Assembly (NCBI GenBank): GCA_002746535.1
Contig: NVWA01000023.1
Coordinates: 30,080 to 94,079, forward strand
Reading direction: 5' to 3'
From: Planctomycetota bacterium
GTDB lineage: Bacteria > Planctomycetota > GCA-2746535
Length of the DNA stretch: 64,000 bases
The position numbers and the translations under genes are program-made. This document shows, one piece after another, positions 18,983-27,884 of this stretch (positions are counted from its first letter, which is position 1; every line of letters starts with the position of its first letter). The notes below the pieces were generated by a model. It did no database searches. It was not told the origin of the DNA and was given only the letters and a program-made list of their open reading frames with translations.

Positions 18983-20122
18983 TTAATCTTGAATGGGTAG
19001 AAAAAGGCGCACCATAGTACCTATATTTAGCTTTGAATCAACTGTGATTTTCCCATTATATGATTCTAACATGGTTTTGCAGGTAGGCATTCCAAGGCCG
19101 GTACCTATCGGTTCTTTAGAATTGCTTGGATCGCACGTTTTAGTTGTAAAAAACGGATCGAATATCTTGTTTTTTGTTTTTTTATCCATTCCGCAGCCAG
19201 TATCGAAGAATTCAACGATAATGTTGTGGTTCTCGAAGTTAGTTTTGATTGTCAATATTTTTTGTTTTGATTTGTACATTGATTGAATGGCGTTGCTGAT
19301 TAAGTTTGAAAATACTTGGCTTAAATCTCCAGGATAACATTTAAATTCTCTATTTGTTTCATAGATTTCATTGAATTCAACTACTTGTCCAAATTTAGAT
19401 AATTTATGCATTTTCACTTCATTTTCTAGCAAATGATTGATGCGTACCAGTTTGGCTTTATTCGATTTCTTTGAATCAGCTTTTCTCAAAATACTATAAA
19501 TAATTTCTTGTAATTGTTTTGTTGAATCAGTTAGTGTTTCGATTAAAGATTCATCTTTATATTTCTTTTTGAGCAGATCACCGATACCTTTAATATTACA
19601 TATCGGATTGTTCATATTGTGAATAAATCCAGCGGCATTTCTGCCAATGATTGCAAACTTTTCACTTTTTATTAATTGGGAAGTTTTAAGTTTCACTTGT
19701 TTTTCTAAATTTGTGACCAAATGAGATAGTTCATCTTCTGTTTTTTTTAATTTTAAAAGGATATTAATTTTTGTTTTGAGTTCTTCGGTATCAAAAGGTT
19801 TTATGATGTAGTCATCAGCACCTACTTTATAACCCGCTAATCTATCTTTGGTATTTTTTAATCCAGATAAGAGTAATACTTTTGTATTCCTTAAAGTTTC
19901 ATTTTGTTTTACCCAAGCAGTTAATTCATAACCATTTAACTTCGGCATACGTATGTCTGCAATTATAATGTCAGGACTAAAATCTTTTAATATTGATTTT
20001 GCTTCCATACCATCTTCAGCAACTTCTGTAATAAATTCATTTGTGAAGACATCCTTTAAAAAACCTAAAGATTCTTTGTCGTCTTCAACAATTAATAATC
20101 TTGAAAAAGATTTCGTGGGCAT
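18983..20122 (-). CDS. Response regulator-histidine kinase hybrid
   Basis: Cytoplasmic protein with a receiver at the N-terminus and a kinase behind it. From the ATG at 20122, D56 is the phospho-acceptor (IIIADIRMP), the conserved Lys is in IIKPFD, a coiled coil follows at about 120-150, then the HisKA-like helix with IHNMNNPICNIKG and the ATPase domain with FFDTGCGMD and GTGLGMPTCK. A TTG five codons upstream is possible; neither start has a clear Shine-Dalgarno sequence. There is no membrane segment, so input must come through the receiver. It is co-transcribed with the O-antigen-ligase-like gene. Confidence 0.9.
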   Translation of the reverse strand: MPTKSFSRLLIVEDDKESLGFLKDVFTNEFITEVAEDGMEAKSILKDFSPDIIIADIRMPKLNGYELTAWVKQNETLRNTKVLLLSGLKNTKDRLAGYKVGADDYIIKPFDTEELKTKINILLKLKKTEDELSHLVTNLEKQVKLKTSQLIKSEKFAIIGRNAAGFIHNMNNPICNIKGIGDLLKKKYKDESLIETLTDSTKQLQEIIYSILRKADSKKSNKAKLVRINHLLENEVKMHKLSKFGQVVEFNEIYETNREFKCYPGDLSQVFSNLISNAIQSMYKSKQKILTIKTNFENHNIIVEFFDTGCGMDKKTKNKIFDPFFTTKTCDPSNSKEPIGTGLGMPTCKTMLESYNGKITVDSKLNIGTMVRLFLPIQD

Positions 20123-20240
20123 TTGAATTACCGGCAAATTTATTAAATTGTGATTATAATATTTTTTGGTTATCCGGAAAGATATGTGTGACGAATGTAA
20201 ATTTTAATTCCCTTATTTAATTAAATCAATGGTAAGTTCA

Positions 20241-20780
20241 TTATGGTTTTAATGAACCTTGAAGTTGTCTCGCTAATCTATACAAGCTTTTATATTGTTT
20301 TATGTTTGTCCTTTTTGAAGTTGCCATATTTGGATTGCCTGATGCTAATCCGACTACTTTTATATTTGCATTTTTACCGGCATCTAAATCTGAAATAGAA
20401 TCTCCTGCAAAAAAAATATCTTGTTTATCCATTTGATAAATTTGCATTAAGGTGTTTAGCATACCTGGTTTTGGTTTTCGACATGAACATAAATCTTCAT
20501 TAATATGTGGGCAAATAATAATTTCTTCAATGTAGATTTTTTCCTTTAATAGTTGACGTCTTAATTGACTATTAATTGCGTTAATTGTTTTCCATGAAAT
20601 AATTTTTCGGTTGATACAAGATTGATTGGAAACTATATAAATTTTGTAATTCAATTCTTTTAGAATTTTTAATCCTTTAATTGCATTTGGTATCCATACC
20701 CATTCTTGTGGAGATTTGACATAATCTTTTGAAAGGTATTCATTTAAAACACCATCTCTGTCAATAAATATATGAGGCAT
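20241..20780 (-). CDS. HAD-superfamily phosphatase, GmhB-like
   Basis: Phosphatase related to D-glycero-D-manno-heptose 1,7-bisphosphate phosphatase and histidinol phosphatase. From the ATG at 20780 the nucleophile and acid Asp are D7 and D9 in FIDRDG. Motif II is VSNQS, the zinc loop is CPHINEDLCSCRKPKPG, and motif IV is FAGDSISDLDAG. The CPH...CSC loop is the GmhB type. I prefer the 20780 start because the family begins there; a longer ORF to 20843 would come within 21 bases of the divergent gene. If it is GmhB it would serve LPS heptose synthesis, but no other heptose gene is near. Confidence 0.85.
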   Translation of the reverse strand: MPHIFIDRDGVLNEYLSKDYVKSPQEWVWIPNAIKGLKILKELNYKIYIVSNQSCINRKIISWKTINAINSQLRRQLLKEKIYIEEIIICPHINEDLCSCRKPKPGMLNTLMQIYQMDKQDIFFAGDSISDLDAGKNANIKVVGLASGNPNMATSKRTNIKQYKSLYRLARQLQGSLKP

Positions 20781-20864
20781 GAGTATTATGAATGCAAAAA
20801 AATGTTTTATTGTATAATATTGGAAATTATTATACATCTTCAATCGTAACTTAAAAGGATTGCA

Positions 20865-21533
20865 ATGAGAACTCTAGTTGGTAATGAACTATCTGGTGGC
20901 AATAAATCGGATCAAAAAGGCTTTAAAGATTTAACCGTTACTTGCTTAAATGGTCAATTAATTGGATTTGTTGGAAGTGAAGCGTCAGGAATTGATGATA
21001 TTATAAGCATCCTTGCAGGTCATATACCTGCCAGAAAAGGTCGCGTTTTATATGACGGTAGTGAGTTAGGTCAAAAAGGTGGTGAAGTAAATTTCGCCTT
21101 AGAAATGTTTTCTAAAGGAAGTATTTTTCCAACAGTTAATTTTTTTGAAAGAATTTTTTCGTCATCAAAATATACACGTAGTCGTGCGGATTTGATTCAT
21201 CGCATAATGAATGAAATGGACCCTGATAAAATTAAAAAATTTTTAAAATCAGGTAGTGGTCCGGATGTTATATTACATAATCTTTGTCACTACTTATCAT
21301 TTTCACATAAAGCATTTTTTCTTAATGATCCCTTGATTTCCGTTGACGATGACAAGAAAGTTAAAGTTTTGCAAATGATTAGGGAAATGGTAGATCGTTT
21401 TAAAGAATTTATTCTGATTGCTGATCCGAACCTAGAAATGCTAAAAGAAGTTTGTGATGTGGTTTATTCATTAGATGATGGGAAGGTGATTTTTGAGAAA
21501 AGCAACGATAGTGAAGAAATTAGTGTTGGTTAA
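20865..21533 (+). CDS. Degenerate ABC-ATPase-like protein
   Basis: The sequence follows the layout of an ABC ATPase but has lost its catalytic residues. The Walker A position reads GSEASGIDD (about residues 36-44), without the Lys and the Ser/Thr that bind phosphate and Mg. The signature motif is unrecognisable (NLCHYLSF), and Walker B reads FFLNDP instead of hhhhDEP. The hydrophobic frame and the region before and after match the fold (GHIPARKGRVLYDG; YSLDDGKVIF). It should not hydrolyse ATP by the usual route. No permease is adjacent. The gcv operon follows after 233 bases and may be unrelated. Confidence 0.6.
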   Translation: MRTLVGNELSGGNKSDQKGFKDLTVTCLNGQLIGFVGSEASGIDDIISILAGHIPARKGRVLYDGSELGQKGGEVNFALEMFSKGSIFPTVNFFERIFSSSKYTRSRADLIHRIMNEMDPDKIKKFLKSGSGPDVILHNLCHYLSFSHKAFFLNDPLISVDDDKKVKVLQMIREMVDRFKEFILIADPNLEMLKEVCDVVYSLDDGKVIFEKSNDSEEISVG

Positions 21534-21598
21534 TACTTAGCAAACTGTTACTTCTTGAGTCATAAAAATTATCTAAATGGAAATTATTAATGTGAATA

Positions 21599-21670
21599 GA
21601 ATTCATTTTTATTTGAGATGAATTCAATTAATAATCCATCTCGTTATCTCCTTTCCGGTTCTTGAAACCG
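21599..21670. other. Pair of hairpins in the gap before gcvT
   Basis: A perfect 8-bp stem GAATTCAT/ATGAATTC (21599-21606, 21618-21625) overlaps an alternative stem GAGATG/CATCTC (21615-21620, 21637-21642). A small stem CGGTT/AACCG (21656-21660, 21666-21670) follows. The first could end the preceding gene. The two overlapping stems exclude each other, which is compatible with a regulatory leader, but the consensus of a glycine riboswitch is not seen. Confidence 0.35.
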
Positions 21671-21766
21671 TTGTAAATCATACCAAAATTGTTATATTGC
21701 CGACCTTAAAATTTAGCATAATCACAGATAGATTTTTAGCATATAAATTATTGGGGTAGTGTAATA

Positions 21767-22861
21767 ATGAAAAAGACTTCGCTTTACGAAGAGCACACGA
21801 AACTTAGCGGAAAAATTGTAGATTTTGCAGGTTGGGCTCTACCAGTTCAATATTCAAGTATTTTAAATGAGCACTTGCATACGAGAGAAAAAGCTGGTAT
21901 TTTTGATATTGGACATATGGGTGAATTCATAATTGAAGGCGAAAATGCTGGTGAGATTCTTAATACCTTAATTTCAAGTAACATAAGTAGTCTAAAAGAA
22001 AAAAAATGTCGTTATGGGTTGTTAACAAATGAAGAGGGTGGCGTCATCGATGATATGATAACTTATAGATTAGAAGAAAATAAATATATGGTTGTTTGCA
22101 ATGCTTCTAGACAAGAAGCTGATTTTAATTGGTTTAAAAATCATTTGCCACCAGAGATTTCGTTGAAAGATATTTCTGAAGAAACTTCAAAAATTGATTT
22201 GCAAGGTCCACTTTCATTTGATGTACTACTTGAGACCTTAAGCATAGATGCCACTCACCTAAAATACTTTCAAATAGATTATTTTAATTTTAATAATCGT
22301 GAAATTACGGTAAGTCGAACAGGATATACTGGTGAGTTAGGTGTTGAGATTTATTGTCCTAATGAAGTAGCAGTTGAAATTTGGCAAAAACTTATTTCAC
22401 ATGAAAATGTTAAAGCTATAGGATTAGGTGCTCGTGATACATTAAGATTGGAAGTTGGATTAGCTTTGTATGGCCACGAATTGAATGAAGAGGTTTTGCC
22501 AAATGAGGCGAATTTGATGAGATTTGTATCATTAGATTCTGATTTTACGGGTAAAGAGAAAATTGTACAAAGTATTGAAAACCCAACTAAAGCTCTTGTT
22601 GGTTTGGCCTTAACGTCCAAAAGAGCTGCTAGAGATGGTATGCTAATACTTGATGAAAATGATATTGAGGTTGGTGCTGTTACTTCTGGTTCAGTTGCTC
22701 CTTCATTAGGGATCGCAATTGCATTAGGATATGTTACCCCAAATTGTCAGAAAATTGGCACTAAATTAAATATCGATAATGGACGAACAAAATTAGAAGC
22801 AACTGTCGTAGAATTACCTTTTTTTAAAGATGGAACAGCAAGGAGGAAATTACAATTATGA
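21767..22861 (+). CDS. gcvT: Glycine cleavage system T protein (aminomethyltransferase)
   Basis: Takes the aminomethyl group from lipoylated GcvH to tetrahydrofolate, giving methylene-THF and ammonia. The N-terminal pattern KLSGKIVDFAGWALPVQY and DIGHMGEF is typical, with the catalytic Asp of the family in the region LGARDTLRLEVGLALYGHEL. The C-terminal barrel includes VTSGSVAPSLGIAIALGYV. The length of 364 aa is normal. It heads the operon gcvT-gcvH-gcvP and overlaps gcvH by ATGA. Confidence 0.97.
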   Translation: MKKTSLYEEHTKLSGKIVDFAGWALPVQYSSILNEHLHTREKAGIFDIGHMGEFIIEGENAGEILNTLISSNISSLKEKKCRYGLLTNEEGGVIDDMITYRLEENKYMVVCNASRQEADFNWFKNHLPPEISLKDISEETSKIDLQGPLSFDVLLETLSIDATHLKYFQIDYFNFNNREITVSRTGYTGELGVEIYCPNEVAVEIWQKLISHENVKAIGLGARDTLRLEVGLALYGHELNEEVLPNEANLMRFVSLDSDFTGKEKIVQSIENPTKALVGLALTSKRAARDGMLILDENDIEVGAVTSGSVAPSLGIAIALGYVTPNCQKIGTKLNIDNGRTKLEATVVELPFFKDGTARRKLQL

Positions 22862-23238
22862 GTCAAGAAAATTTAAAGTACACAAAAGAACATGAATGGA
22901 TTAAACTTGATGGAGAGATCTGTGTTATTGGAATTACATCTCACGCACAAGAAGCGCTTGGAGATATAACCTTTGTAGAATCACCGGCAGTTGGGGATCA
23001 ACTGGCGCAAGATGATATTTGTGGTTCCATAGAATCAGTAAAAGCCGTATCGGAAATTTTTTGTCCGGTTTCTGGTGAAGTTACAGAAATAAATGAAGAA
23101 CTTGAAGACAGTCCAGAATTTATTAATGAAGACCCTTTTGGTAAAGGTTGGATTTTTAAGTTAAAAATTGAAAAGGCCTCAGACTTAGATGAGCTACTTG
23201 ATTTATCAGCTTATGAAGCATTAATTGAAAACGAATAG
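22858..23238 (+). CDS. gcvH: Glycine cleavage system H protein
   Basis: Lipoyl carrier that shuttles the aminomethyl group between GcvP and GcvT. The lipoylated Lys is K62 in GSIESVKAVSEIF. The N-terminal KYTKEHEWI and the C-terminal FGKGWIFKLK complete the family pattern. The length of 126 aa is normal. It starts within the gcvT stop (ATGA) and ends 9 bases before gcvP. The lipoamide dehydrogenase and the lipoylating enzymes are not in this window. Confidence 0.97.
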   Translation: MSQENLKYTKEHEWIKLDGEICVIGITSHAQEALGDITFVESPAVGDQLAQDDICGSIESVKAVSEIFCPVSGEVTEINEELEDSPEFINEDPFGKGWIFKLKIEKASDLDELLDLSAYEALIENE

Positions 23239-23247
23239 GGAAATAAA

Positions 23248-26200
23248 ATGACAATTGAATTGGGTTATGAGCCAAAGGATTTACTTAGAGAGTTAGATAG
23301 GCATTATATTTGTGCGAGTGAAGACGATATTCTTGAAATGCTAAACTTTATAGGTTTAAATTCATTGGAAGAGTTATATTCTCATATTTCTGATGATATT
23401 AAATTTGGTGATAATTTTAATTTCCCCGATGAGCTTTCTTATGATGAGTTAGCTGAAAAGGTTACGGAATTATCCAATAATAATATAGCAACGCTTTCCT
23501 TTGTTGGTGATGGATTACAAAATTTTAAAGTACCGTCAATTACAAAAGATATTTTAAATATTCGTGGTCTAACGACGGCTTATACGCCTTATCAGCCTGA
23601 AAGATCTCAAGGCACATTAATTACTCATTGGATTTATGCTTCGCTGTTATCGCAATTAACAGGTTTTGAAGCTGTTAATGCATCAATGTATGATAGATCC
23701 ACAGCTTTGTTTGAAGCTTTAAATACGGCACTTCGAATAAAAAAGAAAACAAATACAGTCATTGTATTTGAGACAATATATCCCGGTGACAAAGAAGTTT
23801 TAATAACCCAATCGATAGAAACAAAATTAAATATCGAATTCCTTGAATGTGATTGGAAAACTGGATGTGTAAATTTAGATGATTTGAAATTAAAAATAAG
23901 TGAATTGGGTGATTCTCTGGCTGCGGTTGCTTTCCCACAAATAAATCATTTTGGAATAATTGAAAATGTTGATGAAATTACAAATATCATTCATGAAAAT
24001 AAATTATTAGCAATTGGTATTATTGATCCATTATTATTAGCAAAAGGCGGATTAAAACCTCCTGTAGACTTTGGTGAAAAGGGGTGTGATATCTTTGTAG
24101 GTGAGGGTCAACATTTAGCATTGCCACCTAGTTATGGCGGGCCAGGTTTAGGTGTATTTGGAATTAGATTTAATAAAGAAAATAAAAATGCTATTAGATC
24201 AACTGCTGGCCGATTTGTTGGAACGGCAAAAGATCTATTTGGGAAAACATCAAAAGTATTAGTGTTGTCTACAAGAGAACAACACATTAGGCGAGAAAAG
24301 GCAACATCGAATATATGCTCTAATCAAGCCTATATAGCAACATTGGCAGGCGCATCAATTTTAAGTCGTGGTGAAGAAGGTTTAGCCGATGCTATTCAAA
24401 CAGCAATGAAAAATACAAAGAAAGCATTTGAAGGTTTGACCAGTATAAAAGGCGTTGAGCCTCTTTTTCCATCTGGAATATTTTTCAATGAATTCTCACT
24501 GAAGCTACCCATTGCTAGTAAAGAATTAATTTTAAAAGGCATTGATTCAAATATTGTTGTGGGTGTAGATATTTCATCTCGTTTTCCAAATGGTGGGAAT
24601 TTATTATTAGTTTCTTGTTCTGATAAGCAGTCCATTGAAGAGATTGAAAATTTAATTGCGCTTTTCAAAAAAGTATTAAATAATTCCGCAACAGAAGGTT
24701 GTGTTGCTCCAGAAATTAAATCGGAAATGCAGCGACTTGTTTCTCCAGAAATACTAAAAGTAGATGATGAAGAAATAGTCTCTTATTACAATAAATTAGG
24801 CGAATTAAATGCTTCTCCAGATGATTCTTGTTACCCCTTAGGTTCTTGTACGATGAAATATAATCCGTACATAAATGATTATGCTGCGGGTTTAAAAGGA
24901 TTTTTAGAAAATCATCCCGAAGATCCTGAAATGGTTTCACAAGGAAGTATGGAGATTTTATATAAAAATCAAGAATGGTTTAAAAATATTACTGGATTAC
25001 CGGGGGTTACCATACAACCTTTGGCCGGGGCTCAAGGGGAACTTGTTGGTCTAAAAATGTTTCAAGCTTATCATAGAGATAGAGGTGATTTAAATAGAGA
25101 TATTGTCTTAATTCCAAGTTCAGCACATGGTACCAATCCAGCAACAACAACTGTAGCCGGATATGAGACTAAAAAGATTGAAGGTATTCCTCATGGGATC
25201 ATAACGATTGAGAGTGATCAAACGGGGCAGATATCTATGAATCATTTAAATGAAATTTTAAATGATTATGGGGATAGAATAGCAGGCATTATGGTTACTA
25301 ATCCCAATACTTGTGGGGTTATGGAATCTAATTTTAAAGAATTTGCTAATAAAGTTCATGAAGTTGGTGGTTTAGTCTATATGGATGGGGCCAATATGAA
25401 TGCAATTGCTGGTTGGCTAGATCTTGAGAAAATGGGAGTAGATGCGGTCCACCAAAATTTACATAAAACCTGGTCAATTCCCCATGGTGGTGGAGGTCCT
25501 GGAGATGGTATTGTTGCTGTTAGTGAAAAACTCATCGACTTTTTACCAGGTAAAAATATTGAACAAAATAGTGACGGTTCTTTTAAATATATAACTCAAG
25601 AAAAATCAATAGGTAGTGTCCACCGACATTTTGGAAATTTTGGTCATAAAGTTAGGTGTTATACTTATCTTGCTAGATTAGGTAAAGAGGGCATTAAAAA
25701 AATGTCTGCAGTTGCTGTTCTATCAGCAAGATATTTACACAAAAAATTGTCAGCTGTATATCCAACATTACCGATGGGTGCTTCCGAATCTGTTAGAATG
25801 CATGAGTTTATTATTACATTATCTGAAGAAACATTTTCAAAAATTGTCAATGCAGGGGTTCCTAAACCATTGATTATTTCAAGGGTTGGAAAATTGTTTT
25901 TAGACTTTGGTTTTCACGCTCCAACAGTAGCTTTCCCAGAAGCTTTTGGTTTGATGATTGAGCCTACAGAATCTTATACAAAAAAAGAATTGGATAGGTT
26001 TTGTGATACCGCTATATCAATTCTTGAATTAATTGAAAAGAATCCAGAAGTTTTATTGACGGTGCCACATTTTACTCCTGTTGCTAGGATTGATGATGTT
26101 GCTGCAAATAAAGAGCTTTGTTTGCGAGAAAAATTAATATCACTGCCAGAACTTAACGAGAATGAGATTTCTACTTCAGAATTAAGATCGATGCCATTTG

Positions 26201-26250
26201 ATAAAATTAAAGAACTTGTTTTGCAAAAGCATTTGACTAGAACCAAATAA
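23248..26250 (+). CDS. gcvP: Glycine decarboxylase, fused PA-PB type
   Basis: PLP enzyme that decarboxylates glycine and loads GcvH. Residues 1 to about 465 match subunit 1 (TAYTPYQPERSQGTL, NASMYDRSTAL) and residues 480-1000 match subunit 2 (CYPLGSCTMKYNP, VLIPSSAHGTNPA). PLP binds at K740 in HKTWSIPHGGGGPG. The motifs look like the two-subunit GcvPA/GcvPB enzymes of Thermotoga or Bacillus rather than the single-chain E. coli enzyme, whose corresponding motif reads SCTMKLN. So this appears to be a head-to-tail fusion of the two-subunit genes. The frame is open through the junction. Confidence 0.95.
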   Translation: MTIELGYEPKDLLRELDRHYICASEDDILEMLNFIGLNSLEELYSHISDDIKFGDNFNFPDELSYDELAEKVTELSNNNIATLSFVGDGLQNFKVPSITKDILNIRGLTTAYTPYQPERSQGTLITHWIYASLLSQLTGFEAVNASMYDRSTALFEALNTALRIKKKTNTVIVFETIYPGDKEVLITQSIETKLNIEFLECDWKTGCVNLDDLKLKISELGDSLAAVAFPQINHFGIIENVDEITNIIHENKLLAIGIIDPLLLAKGGLKPPVDFGEKGCDIFVGEGQHLALPPSYGGPGLGVFGIRFNKENKNAIRSTAGRFVGTAKDLFGKTSKVLVLSTREQHIRREKATSNICSNQAYIATLAGASILSRGEEGLADAIQTAMKNTKKAFEGLTSIKGVEPLFPSGIFFNEFSLKLPIASKELILKGIDSNIVVGVDISSRFPNGGNLLLVSCSDKQSIEEIENLIALFKKVLNNSATEGCVAPEIKSEMQRLVSPEILKVDDEEIVSYYNKLGELNASPDDSCYPLGSCTMKYNPYINDYAAGLKGFLENHPEDPEMVSQGSMEILYKNQEWFKNITGLPGVTIQPLAGAQGELVGLKMFQAYHRDRGDLNRDIVLIPSSAHGTNPATTTVAGYETKKIEGIPHGIITIESDQTGQISMNHLNEILNDYGDRIAGIMVTNPNTCGVMESNFKEFANKVHEVGGLVYMDGANMNAIAGWLDLEKMGVDAVHQNLHKTWSIPHGGGGPGDGIVAVSEKLIDFLPGKNIEQNSDGSFKYITQEKSIGSVHRHFGNFGHKVRCYTYLARLGKEGIKKMSAVAVLSARYLHKKLSAVYPTLPMGASESVRMHEFIITLSEETFSKIVNAGVPKPLIISRVGKLFLDFGFHAPTVAFPEAFGLMIEPTESYTKKELDRFCDTAISILELIEKNPEVLLTVPHFTPVARIDDVAANKELCLREKLISLPELNENEISTSELRSMPFDKIKELVLQKHLTRTK

Positions 26251-26540
26251 TTTCATTATTTAGTGAGATCCTATCTTCCATAAATTATCAATAGATACAA
26301 TTTATTTGAATTTTTATGTAATAACTTAAATGAATTAATAATCGAATAAGATTATTTTTATTGTGTTAATCTGAAGCTTAACTGGGAATTTTGATAAAGA
26401 ATTCATTATAAATTGTAAATACATACTTAATTACTTAGAAAGTGTGTCATTTAATGAATTTTCTTGATAATTGATTGATTTGAACGTACATTAATATTAA
26501 TAAGTGTAGTTATAAATTCGTTTCACAGAGAGAATCTTTC

Positions 26541-27827
26541 ATGTCATATATTAATAATAGATTATTAATTGTTGACGATAATCCTTCTATCCATGAAGAT
26601 TTTCAAAAGGTGTTGGAGAAGTCTACGACACCAAAATCAGCCGAGCTCGACGAATTGTCCAAAGTCTTATTTGGTGAGGAAGAAGCTAAAGAAAAAAGCA
26701 AAAACATTGAGTATCGATTAGAATTTGCCTTGCAGGGAAAATTAGCCTTGGAAATGGTGATAAAATCAATTGAAGATGATGATCCCTATTCTCTTATTTT
26801 TATGGATGTTAGGATGCCACCTGGATGGGATGGTATTGAAACAGTTCAGCAAATCTGGTCTGTTGATTCAAGAGTACAAGTCGTTTTATGTACTGCTTAT
26901 TCTGATTACAATTGGATAGATATTCGAAATAAATTAAAAAATGTACACAATCTTTTAATTTTGAAAAAGCCTTTTGAAGGAATTGAAGTTTTACAACTTG
27001 CTATTTCTTTAACATCAAGATGGGGTATGGCTAGGCAGATTGAAATGAAATCCTCTGAACTTGAGGAATTAATTCAAAAAAGAACCGCAGATTTAACAAA
27101 CAAAACTTTAGCTCTGTATGATGCTGAAAAATTAACTTCCGTAGGTGTTCTAGCTGGTGGAGTTGCTCATGAGTTTAATAATATAAATGCATCTATTTTG
27201 GGTTATGCTGAAATTATTTTAATGGCAAAATCTAATAAGAGCGATTCGGAACATTATTTAAAAAGAATAAAATCCGCTGCATTAAAAGGAAAGCATATTA
27301 CAAATAATTTGCTGATGTTTGCTGGAATGGGAAACTTTGAAAAGCAAGATTATGCAATTAGTAAGATAGTGGTTAATGTGCTCGAAATTTTACAACAAGA
27401 TATTGAGAAATATTCCGTAAGTATCTCAAAAGATTTGAAACAGGTGCCTGATATAGTCATGGACCCAAGTATGGTTACCCAGGTAGTATTGCATTTAGTA
27501 GAAAACGCAATAGATTCAATGATAGAAATGGAAAAGAAAGAAGTTTACATAAAGCTTTTCAGTGATCGAGAATGGGTTTATTTATCAATTGAAGATTGTG
27601 GGTCAGGAATATCAAAAGAATTGATGAAATCTATTTTTGATCCGTTTTTTACAACTAAAGGTCCGAATACAGCTGTACCAGGTCCGAAATCGCTTACTTC
27701 TGGAACTGGCCTTGGTTTAAGTGTTAGTCAGGCAATTTTAGCCAATCATAATGGCGATATTCAAGTTTATAGTGATGAAGGTAAAGGGACTACTTTTACT
27801 GTAAAACTACCAAATGCACAAAAATAA
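26541..27827 (+). CDS. Receiver-histidine kinase hybrid
   Basis: Soluble signalling protein with a receiver ahead of a kinase. The receiver has VDD (11-13), phospho-acceptor D89 (IFMDVRMPPGWDG) and KKPF. It carries an unusual charged insert at about residues 26-56 between the first helix and second strand. A coiled coil leads to the HisKA helix with GGVAHEFNNINASILGYAE and an ATPase domain with EDCGSGIS and GTGLGLSVSQ. It lacks a membrane segment. It is monocistronic behind a 290-base gap. The input and output partners are unknown. Confidence 0.9.
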   Translation: MSYINNRLLIVDDNPSIHEDFQKVLEKSTTPKSAELDELSKVLFGEEEAKEKSKNIEYRLEFALQGKLALEMVIKSIEDDDPYSLIFMDVRMPPGWDGIETVQQIWSVDSRVQVVLCTAYSDYNWIDIRNKLKNVHNLLILKKPFEGIEVLQLAISLTSRWGMARQIEMKSSELEELIQKRTADLTNKTLALYDAEKLTSVGVLAGGVAHEFNNINASILGYAEIILMAKSNKSDSEHYLKRIKSAALKGKHITNNLLMFAGMGNFEKQDYAISKIVVNVLEILQQDIEKYSVSISKDLKQVPDIVMDPSMVTQVVLHLVENAIDSMIEMEKKEVYIKLFSDREWVYLSIEDCGSGISKELMKSIFDPFFTTKGPNTAVPGPKSLTSGTGLGLSVSQAILANHNGDIQVYSDEGKGTTFTVKLPNAQK

Positions 27828-27840
27828 TGAATAAATGGTT

Positions 27841-27869
27841 GAAGAGGTCTAAAGGTTTTAAACCTCTTC
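27841..27869. terminator. Bidirectional hairpin terminator
   Basis: The stem GAAGAGGT/ACCTCTTC (8 bp perfect, 13-base loop) lies between the stop of the plus-strand REC-kinase hybrid and the end of the convergent minus-strand gene. Its place in a short convergent gap fits a shared terminator. T-rich sequence follows on the plus side only weakly. Confidence 0.6.
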
Positions 27870-27884
27870 CGTAATATTTGAAAT

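Noticed and set aside
21534..21766. Glycine riboswitch before gcvT
   Set aside because: Position is right, but the conserved GGAGA and ACCG...GGGGCAA core is not present on the plus strand; only unrelated small stems are seen.
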